Shown in pieces: positions 14,596 to 25,300 of a stretch of DNA of 36,952 bases. The position numbers and the translations under genes were made by a program. Position 1 is the first letter of the stretch. Each line of letters begins with the position of its first letter. The stretch lies in contig CAZZBK010000044.1 in the NCBI GenBank assembly GCA_964652155.1, forward strand, positions 1-36,952, in the 5' to 3' direction. The notes beneath the pieces are model-generated. The model searched no databases. It was not told the origin of the DNA and was given only the letters and a program-made list of their open reading frames with translations. The DNA comes from CAZZBK01 sp964652155 (GTDB lineage Bacteria; Planctomycetota; Planctomycetia; Pirellulales; PNKZ01).

Positions 14596-16223
14596 GATAC
14601 GGGGGTCGACTCCAGATTGATGGTCGGTGTGTGCAAGGGCGGCACGCTGGCCGACAACGTGCCGATGTTATCGAGCGCCGCCTGGGCGGCCTCGCGTACC
14701 GTCACGCTGTTGTCCTGCGCCGCGATCCCCAAGGCGTCGCGGGCCGTGGCGGTGCGGCACTCGCCGAGCGTGCGGCAGGCCTCGGCTCGCACCAATCGGT
14801 CCGTGTCTAGGAGCAGTTCGCGCACGACGGTTTCGACCTGCTCGCAGGCCCGCATATACCGCGCCATGGCCAGCGCGCGCAGGCGTCGCTTACCCTGCGA
14901 ACTGGTCAACTCCTGCTGCAACAACGCGAACGACTGCGGATCGACCCGGCACACCAACATGCCGGTTGAGCGTCGCACGTCTTCAGCCAGCGTGTCAAAG
15001 GCCGACAAATATCGAGCAAAGCTGAACTCGACCAGATTCTGCTGGACCGCCTTGCGGACCACGGAATGCGGGCTGTCGAGTTTCGCGATCAGCGTGGCGA
15101 GCGCGCCGGTGATGCCGCGTTGCCGGAACTGGCTGAGCGCCGCGGCTTGCACCTGCGGGTCGGCATCGTCGGCGCACTGCTGCACCAACTGGTTGGCGTC
15201 GGCTCCGCCGATTGGGCTCAGCGCCTCGATCGCGGCGCGTCGTCCGCCCGGTGCGCCGTTTTGCAGCAAGTATTTGATGATCGTAAAGGCTTCGGTGCTG
15301 CGCATGCTCGTGGCGAGCACGAGTTGCAGTGCGCTGTGCTGAGCCGCGTCATCGAATTGTTCGAGCATCTCGAGCGAATCGCGTAGCCAGGCAATGTTGC
15401 TGGCGTGCTTGAGGTTGCCGCGCGCGGCGGCTGAAGGCTCGCGCCCCACGCGCCGCAGCAAATTGTCGATGAACCGTCGATCGGTCCGATGCACCATCAC
15501 GTTGACCAATGCCGAAGGGGCTTGCGGACTGTCGAGGTAACTGAGTATCAACCGCATGATGCTGGGTCGCGTGCTGTGGGTCAGCATCTGGATCACGCTC
15601 ATGTAGCTGCTATGGCGCGGATCGCACAGGATTTGCATCAAGGTCGAGTTGTCGCGACCGGCCAACTGCAAAAACGCCTCGATCGGCTCGCGACGCTTGT
15701 GCTTGGGAAACCGCTTGACCGACTCTTCCAAGCTCACCGCGATATTGCGCCGCACGAGTTGTGGGTCGCGGCGCGGACGGTAGTCGGGCGTGCCACTGAG
15801 CTCTTCGTACAGCAAGTCGGTCAGCGACAGCAGCGTTTGAGCGGCCAACTCGGCGTGCGGATTCGCGTCGTCCTCGCAGGCGTTCACCAGCGTCGGAATC
15901 AAGTCGTATTCGCGAAACCAGAGAATGGCCTGGCAGCCGTTGCGGCACATTTGGTCGTCGCTGTCGAGCACCGCGTTGCGCAGCGCTTGCGTCATCCGGC
16001 CGCGATGTTCGTCGATGATCTGCCGCCAGCGCTCGCTGATCTGGTGCATGCGGCGAATCACTTCGCGCTGTCCGGTCAGGCTGCGTCGATCCAAAATCGC
16101 GCGCAGCGCGCCTTCCTGGATCTCGCCGTGAGGCAAGTTGAGCGCCCATAACAACACCGGCACGGAGGCCTCGTTATCGCTGGCGCTGAGTGTCTCGAAG
16201 GTCTTCTTTAAGCCCGCTGACAC
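14592..16223 (-). CDS. HEAT-repeat protein
   Basis: The 543-residue product is almost entirely alpha-helical repeats of the HEAT/armadillo type, without signal peptide or membrane segment. Good repeat units are GGRRAAIEALSPIGGADAN, DPQVQAAALSQFRQRGI, SPHSVVRKAVQQNLVEF and LVRAEACRTLGECRTATA followed by NSVTVREAAQAALDNIG near the C-terminus. Such solenoids are protein-binding scaffolds; the partner is unknown, and the small membrane protein encoded next, overlapping its stop, is the obvious candidate. The start is a GTG at 16223 (MSAGLKK), with AGGA about 9 bases upstream; no closer in-frame ATG preserves the N-terminal repeats. No catalytic motif, including those of phycocyanobilin lyases, could be identified. 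It diverges from the 88-residue gene across about 250 bases. Confidence 0.85.
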   Translation of the reverse strand: MSAGLKKTFETLSASDNEASVPVLLWALNLPHGEIQEGALRAILDRRSLTGQREVIRRMHQISERWRQIIDEHRGRMTQALRNAVLDSDDQMCRNGCQAILWFREYDLIPTLVNACEDDANPHAELAAQTLLSLTDLLYEELSGTPDYRPRRDPQLVRRNIAVSLEESVKRFPKHKRREPIEAFLQLAGRDNSTLMQILCDPRHSSYMSVIQMLTHSTRPSIMRLILSYLDSPQAPSALVNVMVHRTDRRFIDNLLRRVGREPSAAARGNLKHASNIAWLRDSLEMLEQFDDAAQHSALQLVLATSMRSTEAFTIIKYLLQNGAPGGRRAAIEALSPIGGADANQLVQQCADDADPQVQAAALSQFRQRGITGALATLIAKLDSPHSVVRKAVQQNLVEFSFARYLSAFDTLAEDVRRSTGMLVCRVDPQSFALLQQELTSSQGKRRLRALAMARYMRACEQVETVVRELLLDTDRLVRAEACRTLGECRTATARDALGIAAQDNSVTVREAAQAALDNIGTLSASVPPLHTPTINLESTPVS

Positions 16224-16472
16224 GATGGGTGGTCCTAATGCGTTCGAACTGCCGAATCAACCATCCAACGGATTGACTCTGATGAATTACCCTAGGTTAC
16301 GATTGCCATCAGGGTGGTTTATTAAGCGTCTTGAAGTATCACCCACCGATCGGCAGGGCCTACCGTCGCGCCAGACCGCACCGTCGCTCCCCTTGATTTA
16401 TCCGGCGCGAGGTCCGAAACTGAAGCGTGGTATCACTCGATCGCCGCTAAACTCCCCCGTGCAGGTGCCAAG

Positions 16473-16739
16473 ATGCCGAACATAACGACGGCAACGGATA
16501 TTCTGAATCGCGAGTTTCTCGAAGTGCGGGCCAAGATCCTCGAAGTGGCCGCGGCGCTCGATCGGCTGGACCGCGCCGCGGGTAGCGTGAGCGACGACCC
16601 GCGAATGGACAAAATCCGCCGCGGCATCGATCTGCTGCGGAGCCCCGAGAGCAACCGAGCCGAACAGGTCCAGTTGTTGTTTTCGATTCCATTTGAAGAC
16701 CAATGGCGCAGCGCCATGCAGGTCGACAAACGCTTCTAA
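16473..16739 (+). CDS. Small conserved-looking protein of unknown function upstream of the TatD-like gene
   Basis: This 88-residue soluble, mostly helical protein has no recognised domain. Features are DILNREFLEVRAKILEVAA, then ALDRLDRAAG, and the end LLFSIPFEDQWRSAMQV. It lies 33 bases before the EboB/TatD-like gene on the same strand, so the two are probably co-transcribed. The ribosome site is weak (AGGTG upstream of the ATG). Evidence that it is real: a start and stop close to a clear partner gene, an amphipathic composition typical of a folded protein, and no better frame on either strand. It may be an accessory subunit or regulator for the hydrolase; this is inference from position only. 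Confidence 0.65.
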   Translation: MPNITTATDILNREFLEVRAKILEVAAALDRLDRAAGSVSDDPRMDKIRRGIDLLRSPESNRAEQVQLLFSIPFEDQWRSAMQVDKRF

Positions 16740-16772
16740 GTTTTTTTATCATCGCTTGGGAAAGCCGCTGTC

Positions 16773-17585
16773 ATGGATTATATCGACCCCCATATTCACA
16801 TGGTCTCGCGCGTCACCGACGATTACGAGACGCTCGCCAAGATGGGCTGCGTGGCGATGAGCGAGCCCGCCTTCTGGGCCGGTTACGATCGCGGCAGCGT
16901 CGAAGGGTTCCGCGACTATTTTCGCCAGCTCACCGGTTTCGAGCCCAAACGCGCAAGCTGGTACGGTGTGCAGCACTTCACCTGGCTTTGCATCAACGCC
17001 AAAGAGGCCGAGAACGTCGAGTTGGCCCGCGAAGTCATTAAAATGATCCCCGAGTTCCTGAATGTCCCGGGCGTGTTGGGCATTGGCGAGATTGGCCTCA
17101 ACAAGAACACACGCAACGAGTCGATCGTGTTTCTCGAGCATCTTGACCTAGCCGCCAAGACCAACGAGCAGATTCTCATTCATACGCCTCACTTGGAAGA
17201 CAAGTACAAGGGAACGCGGATGATTCTCGACATGCTCTGCGGCGACAAGCGCCTCGACCGCACGCGCGTGCTGGTCGATCACGTCGAGGAACACACGATC
17301 CGCGAGGTGCTCGACCGCGGCTTTTGGGCCGGCATGACCTTGTATCCGGTCAGCAAATGCACGCCGCAACGCGCCGCCGACATGGTCGAGATGTATGGGC
17401 CCGAGCGATTGCTGGTCAACTCGGCCGGCGACTGGGGCCCCTCGAAGCCGACGGCCGTGCCCGACTTTATTTTCGAGATGCGCAAACGCGGCCACGCCGA
17501 GTCACTCATCCGCCGCGTCGTGTACGACAACCCTATTAAGTTCTTCAGCCAGAGCCGCGGCTTCCATTTTATTCCACGAGCTTAG
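16773..17585 (+). CDS. TatD-family metal-dependent hydrolase, EboB-like
   Basis: This 270-residue TIM-barrel hydrolase opens MDYIDPHIHM, the H-x-H metal motif, followed by SRVTDDYETLAKMG and EPAFWAGY. The barrel continues with LGIGEIGLN (glutamate ligand), ILIHTPH (histidine), VLVDHVEE (histidine) and LLVNSAGDWGPS (aspartate), so all expected metal ligands are present. The pattern, especially EPAFW and NSAGDWG, resembles EboB, the TatD-like member of the ebo gene set that helps export or process metabolites such as scytonemin precursors and prenylated compounds. The other ebo genes (UbiA-like prenyltransferase, dehydroquinate synthase-like and others) are not in this window, so the pathway is not known. 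It is probably cytoplasmic. It shares a strand with the 88-residue gene and converges on the M20 gene through a long inverted repeat. Confidence 0.85.
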   Translation: MDYIDPHIHMVSRVTDDYETLAKMGCVAMSEPAFWAGYDRGSVEGFRDYFRQLTGFEPKRASWYGVQHFTWLCINAKEAENVELAREVIKMIPEFLNVPGVLGIGEIGLNKNTRNESIVFLEHLDLAAKTNEQILIHTPHLEDKYKGTRMILDMLCGDKRLDRTRVLVDHVEEHTIREVLDRGFWAGMTLYPVSKCTPQRAADMVEMYGPERLLVNSAGDWGPSKPTAVPDFIFEMRKRGHAESLIRRVVYDNPIKFFSQSRGFHFIPRA

Positions 17586-17595
17586 GGAGAAAAGG

Positions 17596-17710
17596 AACCA
17601 CGGATGAACACCGATAATCACCGAGGGGAAGAAACACTGGGGACGAGGAAGTTTGCTTTCGTCCTTCATCCTTCCTTCCGATCCATGTGCATCGGTGTTC
17701 ATCTGTGGTT
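17596..17710. repeat. Long inverted repeat AACCACGGATGAACACCGAT ... ATCGGTGTTCATCTGTGGTT
   Basis: Left arm 17596-17615 and right arm 17691-17710 pair over 20 bases with one mismatch. Outside the arms, GGGAGAAAAG (17585-17594) and CTTTTCCCTCTCCC roughly continue the stem. Inside, GGACGA (17641-17646) pairs with TCGTCC (17659-17664) as a second hairpin. The whole unit sits between the convergent TatD-like and M20 genes. The arm sequence belongs to a dispersed repeat type often seen in planctomycete and other environmental genomes. It could be a two-way transcription terminator or a non-autonomous mobile repeat. Confidence 0.7.
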
Positions 17711-17731
17711 GCTGACTCTTTTCCCTCTCCC

Positions 17732-19186
17732 CTATCGGATTTTCGCCGGGGGGCGTTGCCCTTGGGGAATGAGCGTCGTGTACTTCCGATCTTTCATCTT
17801 GGCCTCGAAGTCGGCCTTGGCGGTGGCGAGTAGTTCGGGCCGTTCGAGCAGGTCGACCATCGTGACGGCGAGCACTTGCGTGGCGTAGATGACCCCTTTC
17901 TCGCCGATCGACGAACCGATCGCGGCGACATTTTGCCAGCTATGCCCGGGCGAGTCGGCCGCGAAGCAGGCTGTTTTCAGGCCGCCGGTCGGCACGCGCC
18001 ACGAGATGTCCCCCACGTCGGTCGAGCCTTGCGGCTTGTGTGAGCGGACGACGCGATAGATATCCTCGTCGAGCGCTTTCGGAAAGACCGTCCCGAACTG
18101 AGCGCTGAGCGGTGCCTGCAATCGCCGGGCAAACTCGATCTCGTCGGTCGTGAACTTCGGCGCGCCGATGCGTTGCAGGTTGTCCACCAACAGCGTATTG
18201 AGCGGATCGTTCATGATGACCTCGTGGCAGTCGGTATCGACCTGCACAGTCACTTTCGTGCGGCTCATCAGCGCGGCCCCTTGGGCAATATCCTTGAGCC
18301 AGGCAAAGTTGGCTTCGACGTCGCGGTGGTCGTCGCTGCGGACGTAGTACCAGACCGTTGCCTTGGCGGGGACAACGTTGGGGGCCCCGCCACCATCGGT
18401 GATGACGTAATGCACCCGGGAGTCATCTTTGATGTGCTCGCGCATAAAATTCGCGCCGGCGTTCATTAACTCGACGGCATCGAGCGCACTGCGGCCACTT
18501 TCGGGGCTTCCCGAGGCGTGAGCCGTCACGCCATGAAAGGTGAACTTGGCCGACACCGCCGCCTTGGTCCGCCCGCTCCAGGCCTCGTTGCGGTCGGCTG
18601 GGTGCCAGTGCAGACACACATCCAAGTCGTCGAACGCGCCGTCGAGCGTCATATAAACCTTGCCGATGAGAGTCTCCTCGGCCGGGGTGCCATAGAGCCG
18701 CAGCGTTCCTTTCACGCCGTGCTTGACCATCGCCTGCTTGGCGGCGATTGCCGCGCCGACCGCCGCCGTGCCGAGCCCGCAGTGCCCGCAACCGTGGCCG
18801 GGTGCATCTTCGACGACCGCCTCGCGTTGCGGCGACATTTTTTGCGACAGCCCCGGCAGCGCATCGTACTCGGCCAACATGCCGATCACGGGCTGGCCGC
18901 TGCCGAACGAGGCCACGAACGCGGTGGGCATGCCCGACACGCCTGTCTTGACCTCGAAACCCGCTTGCTTGAGCCGTTCGATGAGCAGGGCCGACGATTG
19001 TTTCTCTTCCAGCCCCACTTCGGCGAATTTCCACAGTGCTTGGTTCATCTGCTTGAGTTCATCACGGCACGACTCGACGTGCTCGATGGCCGTGCGCTCG
19101 CTCGGTCGCCACATCGGCTCGGCGGCCGTGAGCGGCAAGGTTAGTAAGGTGGTCAACAGACAGGCGGCAAGTCGATAGCCCGGCAT
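17732..19186 (-). CDS. Secreted M20-family amidohydrolase (AbgB-like)
   Basis: This 484-residue metallopeptidase-fold protein carries an N-terminal signal peptide (residues 1-21, ending LPLTAA). The M20D/AbgB pattern is clear: GMLAEYDALPG, then APGHGCGHCGLG with H131, C133 and H135 as metal ligands, TPAEET (E170/E171), LHWHPADRN, FHGVTAHASGSPESGRSALD (dimerisation lid domain) and the late SPGHSWQN histidine. Family members cleave amide bonds, such as p-aminobenzoyl-glutamate or N-acyl amino acids and dipeptides; the substrate here is not readable. The signal peptide distinguishes it from cytoplasmic AbgB. The ATG at 19186 starts the signal peptide; the frame is open to 19735 but that part is antisense to, or a shadow of, the giant gene. 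It lies 203 bases after that gene on the same strand, with a REP-like hairpin between them. Confidence 0.92.
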   Translation of the reverse strand: MPGYRLAACLLTTLLTLPLTAAEPMWRPSERTAIEHVESCRDELKQMNQALWKFAEVGLEEKQSSALLIERLKQAGFEVKTGVSGMPTAFVASFGSGQPVIGMLAEYDALPGLSQKMSPQREAVVEDAPGHGCGHCGLGTAAVGAAIAAKQAMVKHGVKGTLRLYGTPAEETLIGKVYMTLDGAFDDLDVCLHWHPADRNEAWSGRTKAAVSAKFTFHGVTAHASGSPESGRSALDAVELMNAGANFMREHIKDDSRVHYVITDGGGAPNVVPAKATVWYYVRSDDHRDVEANFAWLKDIAQGAALMSRTKVTVQVDTDCHEVIMNDPLNTLLVDNLQRIGAPKFTTDEIEFARRLQAPLSAQFGTVFPKALDEDIYRVVRSHKPQGSTDVGDISWRVPTGGLKTACFAADSPGHSWQNVAAIGSSIGEKGVIYATQVLAVTMVDLLERPELLATAKADFEAKMKDRKYTTLIPQGQRPPAKIR

Positions 19187-19278
19187 GGCGAGGGTCTCGT
19201 GGAGAAGGATGATCGATTTCGGCCGATTGTCGGCGACCGCCACGCTCCACGCAAATAAATTTACGCTTGGCGCAACGT

Positions 19279-19311
19279 CCTTCTCCCGCCGGGAGAAGGT
19301 GCCCGAAGGGC
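19279..19311. repeat. REP-like double hairpin (CCTTCTCCC-GCC-GGGAGAAGG, GCCC-GAA-GGGC)
   Basis: A perfect 9-bp stem with a 3-base loop (19279-19299) is followed by a second small stem GCCC-GAA-GGGC (19301-19311) and then AGCTGAGGG. This two-hairpin layout resembles REP-type elements found in many high-GC genomes. It lies between the giant gene's stop and the M20 start on the minus strand, so it may end or attenuate transcription between them. Confidence 0.65.
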
Positions 19312-19389
19312 AGCTGAGGGAAGCAGTCCCCGTCATCATGCGAACCACCAATTCCGTCCCCGCGAGCGTTCTGCGCTCCCCCTTCGTCT

Positions 19390-22300
19390 TTACAGACCCA
19401 CCGTGGTCTTCCGTCCTGTGCGTCCCAGTAGCACGCGGACGACGATGATCGTCCCGCTCACGACCGCCAGCAGACCGACGAACGGCAACACCATGAGCAG
19501 CACGCTCAACGAGCCGCCGACGATCAGCAGTCCCGCGCACCACGGCGACCGCGACCAGACTTGCAGCCGCGCGGCGGTCAAATGATTTGCAAAAGCGCGG
19601 AGCACGACCACCGAGAGCACGACCAGTGCCAGCCGCCCGAGGGCTTCGAGCATCGGCCACGAGACGCCCCGGGCCTGCAATTGCAAATCGCCCCCTGAGG
19701 TCGTGAAGCGGAACACGCGCCCCTGCGGAGTCCACTCGACATCCAGGCTCGCGTTGCCCGAGGGGCGAAAGCCGACGTCATCGCTCACGACATGGGGCGA
19801 GGCGAGGCCGGCGGCTAATGGCTGTCGTGCGAGCTGTCGTTCGGCCTGCTCTTGCTTGCCGCTCGCGGCGGGAGCGATGGCCCCGTCACGCTCGCTCTTC
19901 GTTTGGGCTTGGAGTTTCTGCTGGTAACGTTGCGTGATGTTCTGTTCAGCCGGCTGGGCGGGGGCCGCGTTTTGCATTTGAGCGTCGGGCTTGGCTGGCG
20001 CGGCGGTGGGCGGGGGCGCTTGTGGAGCCATTGACTTCATGCGAGCTTGCTCCGTCGCTGTCTGTGTTGCCACTTTCCCCTTTTCATCTTTCAGGTTCTT
20101 CTTGGCTTCGCTCAACTTCTCTCCCGCGACGAGCGATTCGCTGCGTGGCTTGCGCAGCGCGTTGCCGTCGATCCAGCGGCGGTCGAAGAGTTCTGGGCGC
20201 GCGGCAGTCGACGCTGAAGCAACGCCCTCCGGCAGACCTAAGGCTAATTTGGAGGACTCCTCGACGTGTCGTCCCAGATCGTTCCGCTGCGCGCGATAAC
20301 GCTGCTCGATTGAACGCCGCACGTCGGTCTCGCCCGTCTGGACTTGTTGCGGTTGTTGCTGTTGCGCGCGTTGCTCATGCTGGGCTTGTTCCAAGTTCGC
20401 CCGGTTCGCGTTGAGCTCGTTCACGATCCGCTGGTTCGACGCATTCACGTCGCGCTGATAGTCATTGAGCTTGCTGTTCAATGACGAGTAACTGTTGAGC
20501 GCTCGGACCCGGGCAAACGGGTCGTTGCTGCTCAATAACTGCGACAGGCGTTGCGTGAGCCGGTTGTAATGCGAGAGTTCGGCGTTCTGGTAGTCGGCCG
20601 TGTCGGCGACCGCCCCCAGCGTGCCGTCGAACGAGTACCAATGCAAGTCGTCGGGTAAGTAGAGCTCGACGCGGCTTTGTTCGACTTGGACGTTGACGGT
20701 GCGCACGAACGGAAACGTGACGTGCGACGACCAGCCGAGCCGCTCGAGTCGCCCGCCATACTTGACGGTCACCGGGTAGTCCAAATCTCCCTCGGCCGTT
20801 TTGACCAGCGGCAGTTGCAACCCGCGCGCGCCGCTGGGCCCCGGCTGCTCGATGGGCTTGACCGGCTCGCCAGCCACCCAGGCCGACCAAAGCTGCGCGC
20901 CGCGCGGCAGTTCCAGCGTCAAATACGGTTCGGTCTTGTTGTCCAGCCGATAGGTCTGGGTCGAGCGATAGTTGCCTTCGCGATCGACCATGATGAACGT
21001 CTCGGCCAACCCGATCCGTGCCTGGGCGGTTGTCACCTTGGCCCGTTCGCGCAGCGAATACACAAGCTGCGGTTGCTTCGCGCCGGTCGCCACTCGAAAT
21101 GCCAATGTCGGAGCGCCCCCGAGCATCTGCACGAGTTGACGATACTGCTCTTGCTGCCGGGCGAGCGGTTCGAGTTCGGTCTGCCGATCGATCACCACCT
21201 CCAACTCGCCATCGCTCTCGACGAGCACGAACTGCTCGGCGACGACCGCGTTTTCGACGACCGCGATCGGCGACTGCTGCGCCTCGTTGCTGCGCACCCG
21301 ATCGTGCTCGACGAGCACGCGTAGCTCGCCAAGCAACTCTTCCTGCAATGTCAACCGCGCGCGGAGCCAGAGCGGCCGACCTTCGACCGGCTCAAGCGTG
21401 AGCTCGCGCAACATGGGAGCCCGCACCCGCGCATCACGCAACGACTCATGCAGCAGGAACTGAATTTCTCGCACCCCGGCGTCTTGCACCAGGTAGTCGA
21501 GCAAGATGCTCTCTTCAAACGCCCGCGAGGTGATGCGCGTGCTGTTGATCGTCGTACAAGTCACTCGCGGAGTGCGGCGAGTGAGTCGCACGTTGGCCTC
21601 GTAGTTGGCCGAGCTAAACTTGACGGCCAACTGAGCGGCCGCGATCGGAGTTGCGACTCGACCGCGCGTCGCGCCGTCGAGCAGCGTGGTGGTGCAATTG
21701 ACCAGCCGCTCGGCATCGACACGGTAGCCCGCCGGCGTGTGGACCTGAATCGTCCCTTGTTGCTGCTGGGCGTCGAGCACGCGCAGCCGGGGCAACGGCC
21801 GCGGGGCACTCTCGTCCGCCGTGAGAGCCGCCTGGCCACTCAATTGCACGGTGAAGTCTCCTAGTCGCCCCTCGCTCAGTCGCCCCTCGCTCAGTCGCAC
21901 CTCGACCACGCGGCGATTGTCGAGCGTGAGCAGCGACCAATCGGCCCCGCCTGCGACGGCAAGCTGCTCGACCGTCCACGGCAAGGGGAGTTCGAACTGC
22001 AACGCGAATCGGGGACGACCCGTGACCTGACACCGCACGGTCGCCTCGAACCGCGACTCGCTCGGGCCAAGCGTGACGGTTGCCTGCGTGTCGGTGCTCA
22101 AGCCGCTCGACTGGAGTTGCGCGGCGACGCGGAGCTTGCTGGGCAAGGTCACAAATCGATACGCCTCGATCGGCTCGCGTCCCAGCGGGCTCTCGGCCGC
22201 CGCGTTGGCATCGGCGGCCACGGGAGGCAAATCCATCCGGCTCAGGCCGAGTGTCTCGATCGTCCGCACGCTCACCGCGCGACTCCGTTCGATGACCAGC

Positions 22301-25300
22301 GAGCCCTGCTGCAAGGCCGCGTCGCGCACCGTGATATTGGGGGCGGTCAACTCGATCGGCTCGGCCGAGAGTGGCTGCCGCTGCGAGAGGACGATCGTCA
22401 GGTGTTCGCTCGCCGTCGCCGCTTTGAGCAGCGTGACCTCGAGCAGCCGCTGACCGTTGTTGTCCGAGAGTTCCCAACCGCGAACGTTCTCGCCGAGCAC
22501 GCGATCGACACCGCAGGGGGTGTCGAGCACGAGCGTAAACCGCTCGCGGGCCGCGCCCCGAAACTGCAATTGCAGCAGAGTGGTGAGCCGCCAGCCATCT
22601 TCTTGCAGCAGCCAGCGTGACTGGCTGAGGGCTTGCAGCCCGGCGTCGACTTGCCCTTGACCGGCCTTGAGTCGCCACCCCCAGCGAAAGGGCTTAGCCG
22701 CGCTCAGTGCCGTGTCGATCGATTCGTTCGCTCGTTGCGACTCGTGCCGCGCGCGGTCATGCACGCCGTGCAATTCCAATTCCATGTTGGGCTGCGGCAA
22801 GGTGAGTTGCAGAGGCGTGGCGGCCGCGGTGGGTAACTGTCCCGCGACGCGCCGCCAACCCCCTTCGCGCTCGACGCTCATGCCGATGCGCAGCTTGAGC
22901 CGATGGCGTCCCGACCCTTGCACCACGAGCACCGGCAGCGGCTTGACGGGCATCACCTGTGCCTGTTGTGCCTTGACGATCGGCACGGCCTCGGGCACGA
23001 GCAACTTGAGGGTCGTCGGCCGATCGTCGAGCGTCGAGTGCATGATGACGCCGCCGGTGATGGCCAGCGGCACGTCGAGCGGCTCGTCGTCAAACACCTG
23101 CAACTCCAACTCTCCGTCGATGCTGAGCGTGGCCTCGTCACCGAGCGTCGCGCGGTATCGGGCCTCGATCAACGCAAATCGGGCCGGCAGCTTTTTGGGC
23201 GCAGCCAACTCAGGGTACGCTTGCGCCCAGAGTTGCTGATAGCGATCGTACGGCACGAGCACCTGCTTGGCCGGCGGTGTCTTCAATCCCGTGCTGTGCT
23301 CGTAGAGCCAAATGGTTGCGTTGTCTGGCACATGCAATGGTACCTTGGCCTGGAGTGGTTCGTTGTTATTGGGTTCCTGCGCCGTGGTCGTCGAGCCGCT
23401 GAGCGAGAGAATCGTGAGCAACAACAGCCCGAGCGTGGTTGCTGCCGTGGCACGGCTTTTGAGCACGCAGCAGACACAACTGTGCAAGGCTTTGACCACC
23501 CCCACGATTCCATACACGACGAGCAAACCGCACGCGGCATAAAAGGCTCTGTTGAGCAGCACGGCCAGTTCGAGCCAGCCACTCACGAGCGGCACGAGTG
23601 TCGTGAGCACACCGACCGCCGCGACGTAGCGCAGGCGGCGGCGGGTCTCGAACCGCAGCAGGTACAGCCCATACAAGGCGACGAGCCACGCGATGGCGCT
23701 TGACAGCCCCGACAGGCGACTGCGGTCAACGACGATCAGATCGAGCTGCGCGTCGCCGCCGAGGTTGGTGAACCTGACCGCCTCGCCGGTCTCTTGCAGG
23801 TCGATCGGGAGCGCTCGCACGCCGGTGAGCAGAAATCCCTTGCGCCCCTCAAGTCGAACGTTCTTCTCGAGCGCTTCCCCCTTGCCTTCGCCGCGACCTC
23901 GTCCCCCTTCCACGGTGAGTGCAGTTGGGACGGTCGTGGGAGCGGGGATGCCCAAGGCATCGGCTGTAGGCGCAGGAGGCGCGGCGGGTATGGCGGCGCT
24001 CTTGGGTAACGCACCCAAAGCCGACTTCCCAGCCATGTCTTTGTCGGCGGCCGCAGGGGCATCCTTCGGCGACTCAGCGAGCGGCGCGGCGGCTCCGAAT
24101 ACGCCCGCTGACTCACTCACCGCCGTCGAGGCCACACTCAGTTCTTTGCTTAGTGAGAGGCTGGCTGCAAACCGTTGATCAATCATGCCCAAGCCGCCGC
24201 CGGCGAGCCACAAGCCCTCGGCCACCTCGAACGCGGCCAGTCTGGGCGACTCGACGAGCATGGGATGCACGCTGCCACGCGAGCGGCCCAGCATATAGCC
24301 GTGCGGCAACTGTACGTCCCAGCGCGTCACGGCCACCGGCACCTCGACGCTCGGGTGCCCCTCGCGGCCGGGCAGGTACACTCTTGCCGCTGGCATGGAC
24401 AGGTGCCCCAACGCGCCGAGCGGCGCGATCGGTGTCTCGTACACGATTTGCAATTGCTGTGCGTTCGCTTCCGAGAGCGACGGTAGATTGATCAGCAACC
24501 GGTCCTGCAATCGCTGCGGTTTCAGCGGCAATTTGTTGAGCTGGGCCGACCACAGCAACGACGGCTGATCATTGAACCCCGTGGGCAGAGCCAATTCGAG
24601 GTACGTCACCTTCGAGCGGATGTCCAAATCGATCCAATTAACGCAACGGCCTCCGCTGCCGACGATCGTGTGCAGCGTTTGCGATTGCACGATGGCCGGG
24701 GGAAGCGCCGCCGTCTGGGGACGCGAACGCTTCACCTGCTGCGCGCGGGGTTGGCCCACAAAACGGTACACGCCCAGCAAGTGGCGGCCGGGCGCGTACT
24801 CGGCCTCGGCCCATTCACCCACGTCGACACTCGGCGGCGGATCGAGCAACTGCACGTCCAGGTCGGCGACCGCTTCGACCGCCATGAGGCCCGACTGATA
24901 TGCGACCCCGTCGGCCCACACGCTCGGCAGCACGACCGCATCGTCGGCTGGCGCGCTGATCGGCTGCGCGAATTGGACTGCGAGCCGAACCGGTCCTCGT
25001 CGCCGCTCGGTGAGTTCGACGGTCCAGAGTTGGCCGGCCTCGAGAAGCGAGGAGGAGGTCTGTTTGACCGCGACGCCGCCGAGCCCCGTGACGATCACCT
25101 CGGCCGACGGTTTGTGCGGCAGCAAAAATGTCAATCGATCGACATGGGCCTGCTGCACGTCGTAGATCAGTTCAGCATGCGTGTGGACGACATCCTCATC
25201 GACGACCGTCGCGATGAGCGTGCGGGCCGTGAGCCGGGGCTCGATCCGTTCGACGCGCGTCGAAAGCCGCACCGTGTCTGTCGTGAACCGGTAAGCCAGC

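Noticed and set aside
19187..19735. N-terminal extension of the M20 frame into the giant gene
   Set aside because: A signal peptide begins at the ATG at 19186; the extension crosses a REP-like hairpin and the 3' end of another gene.
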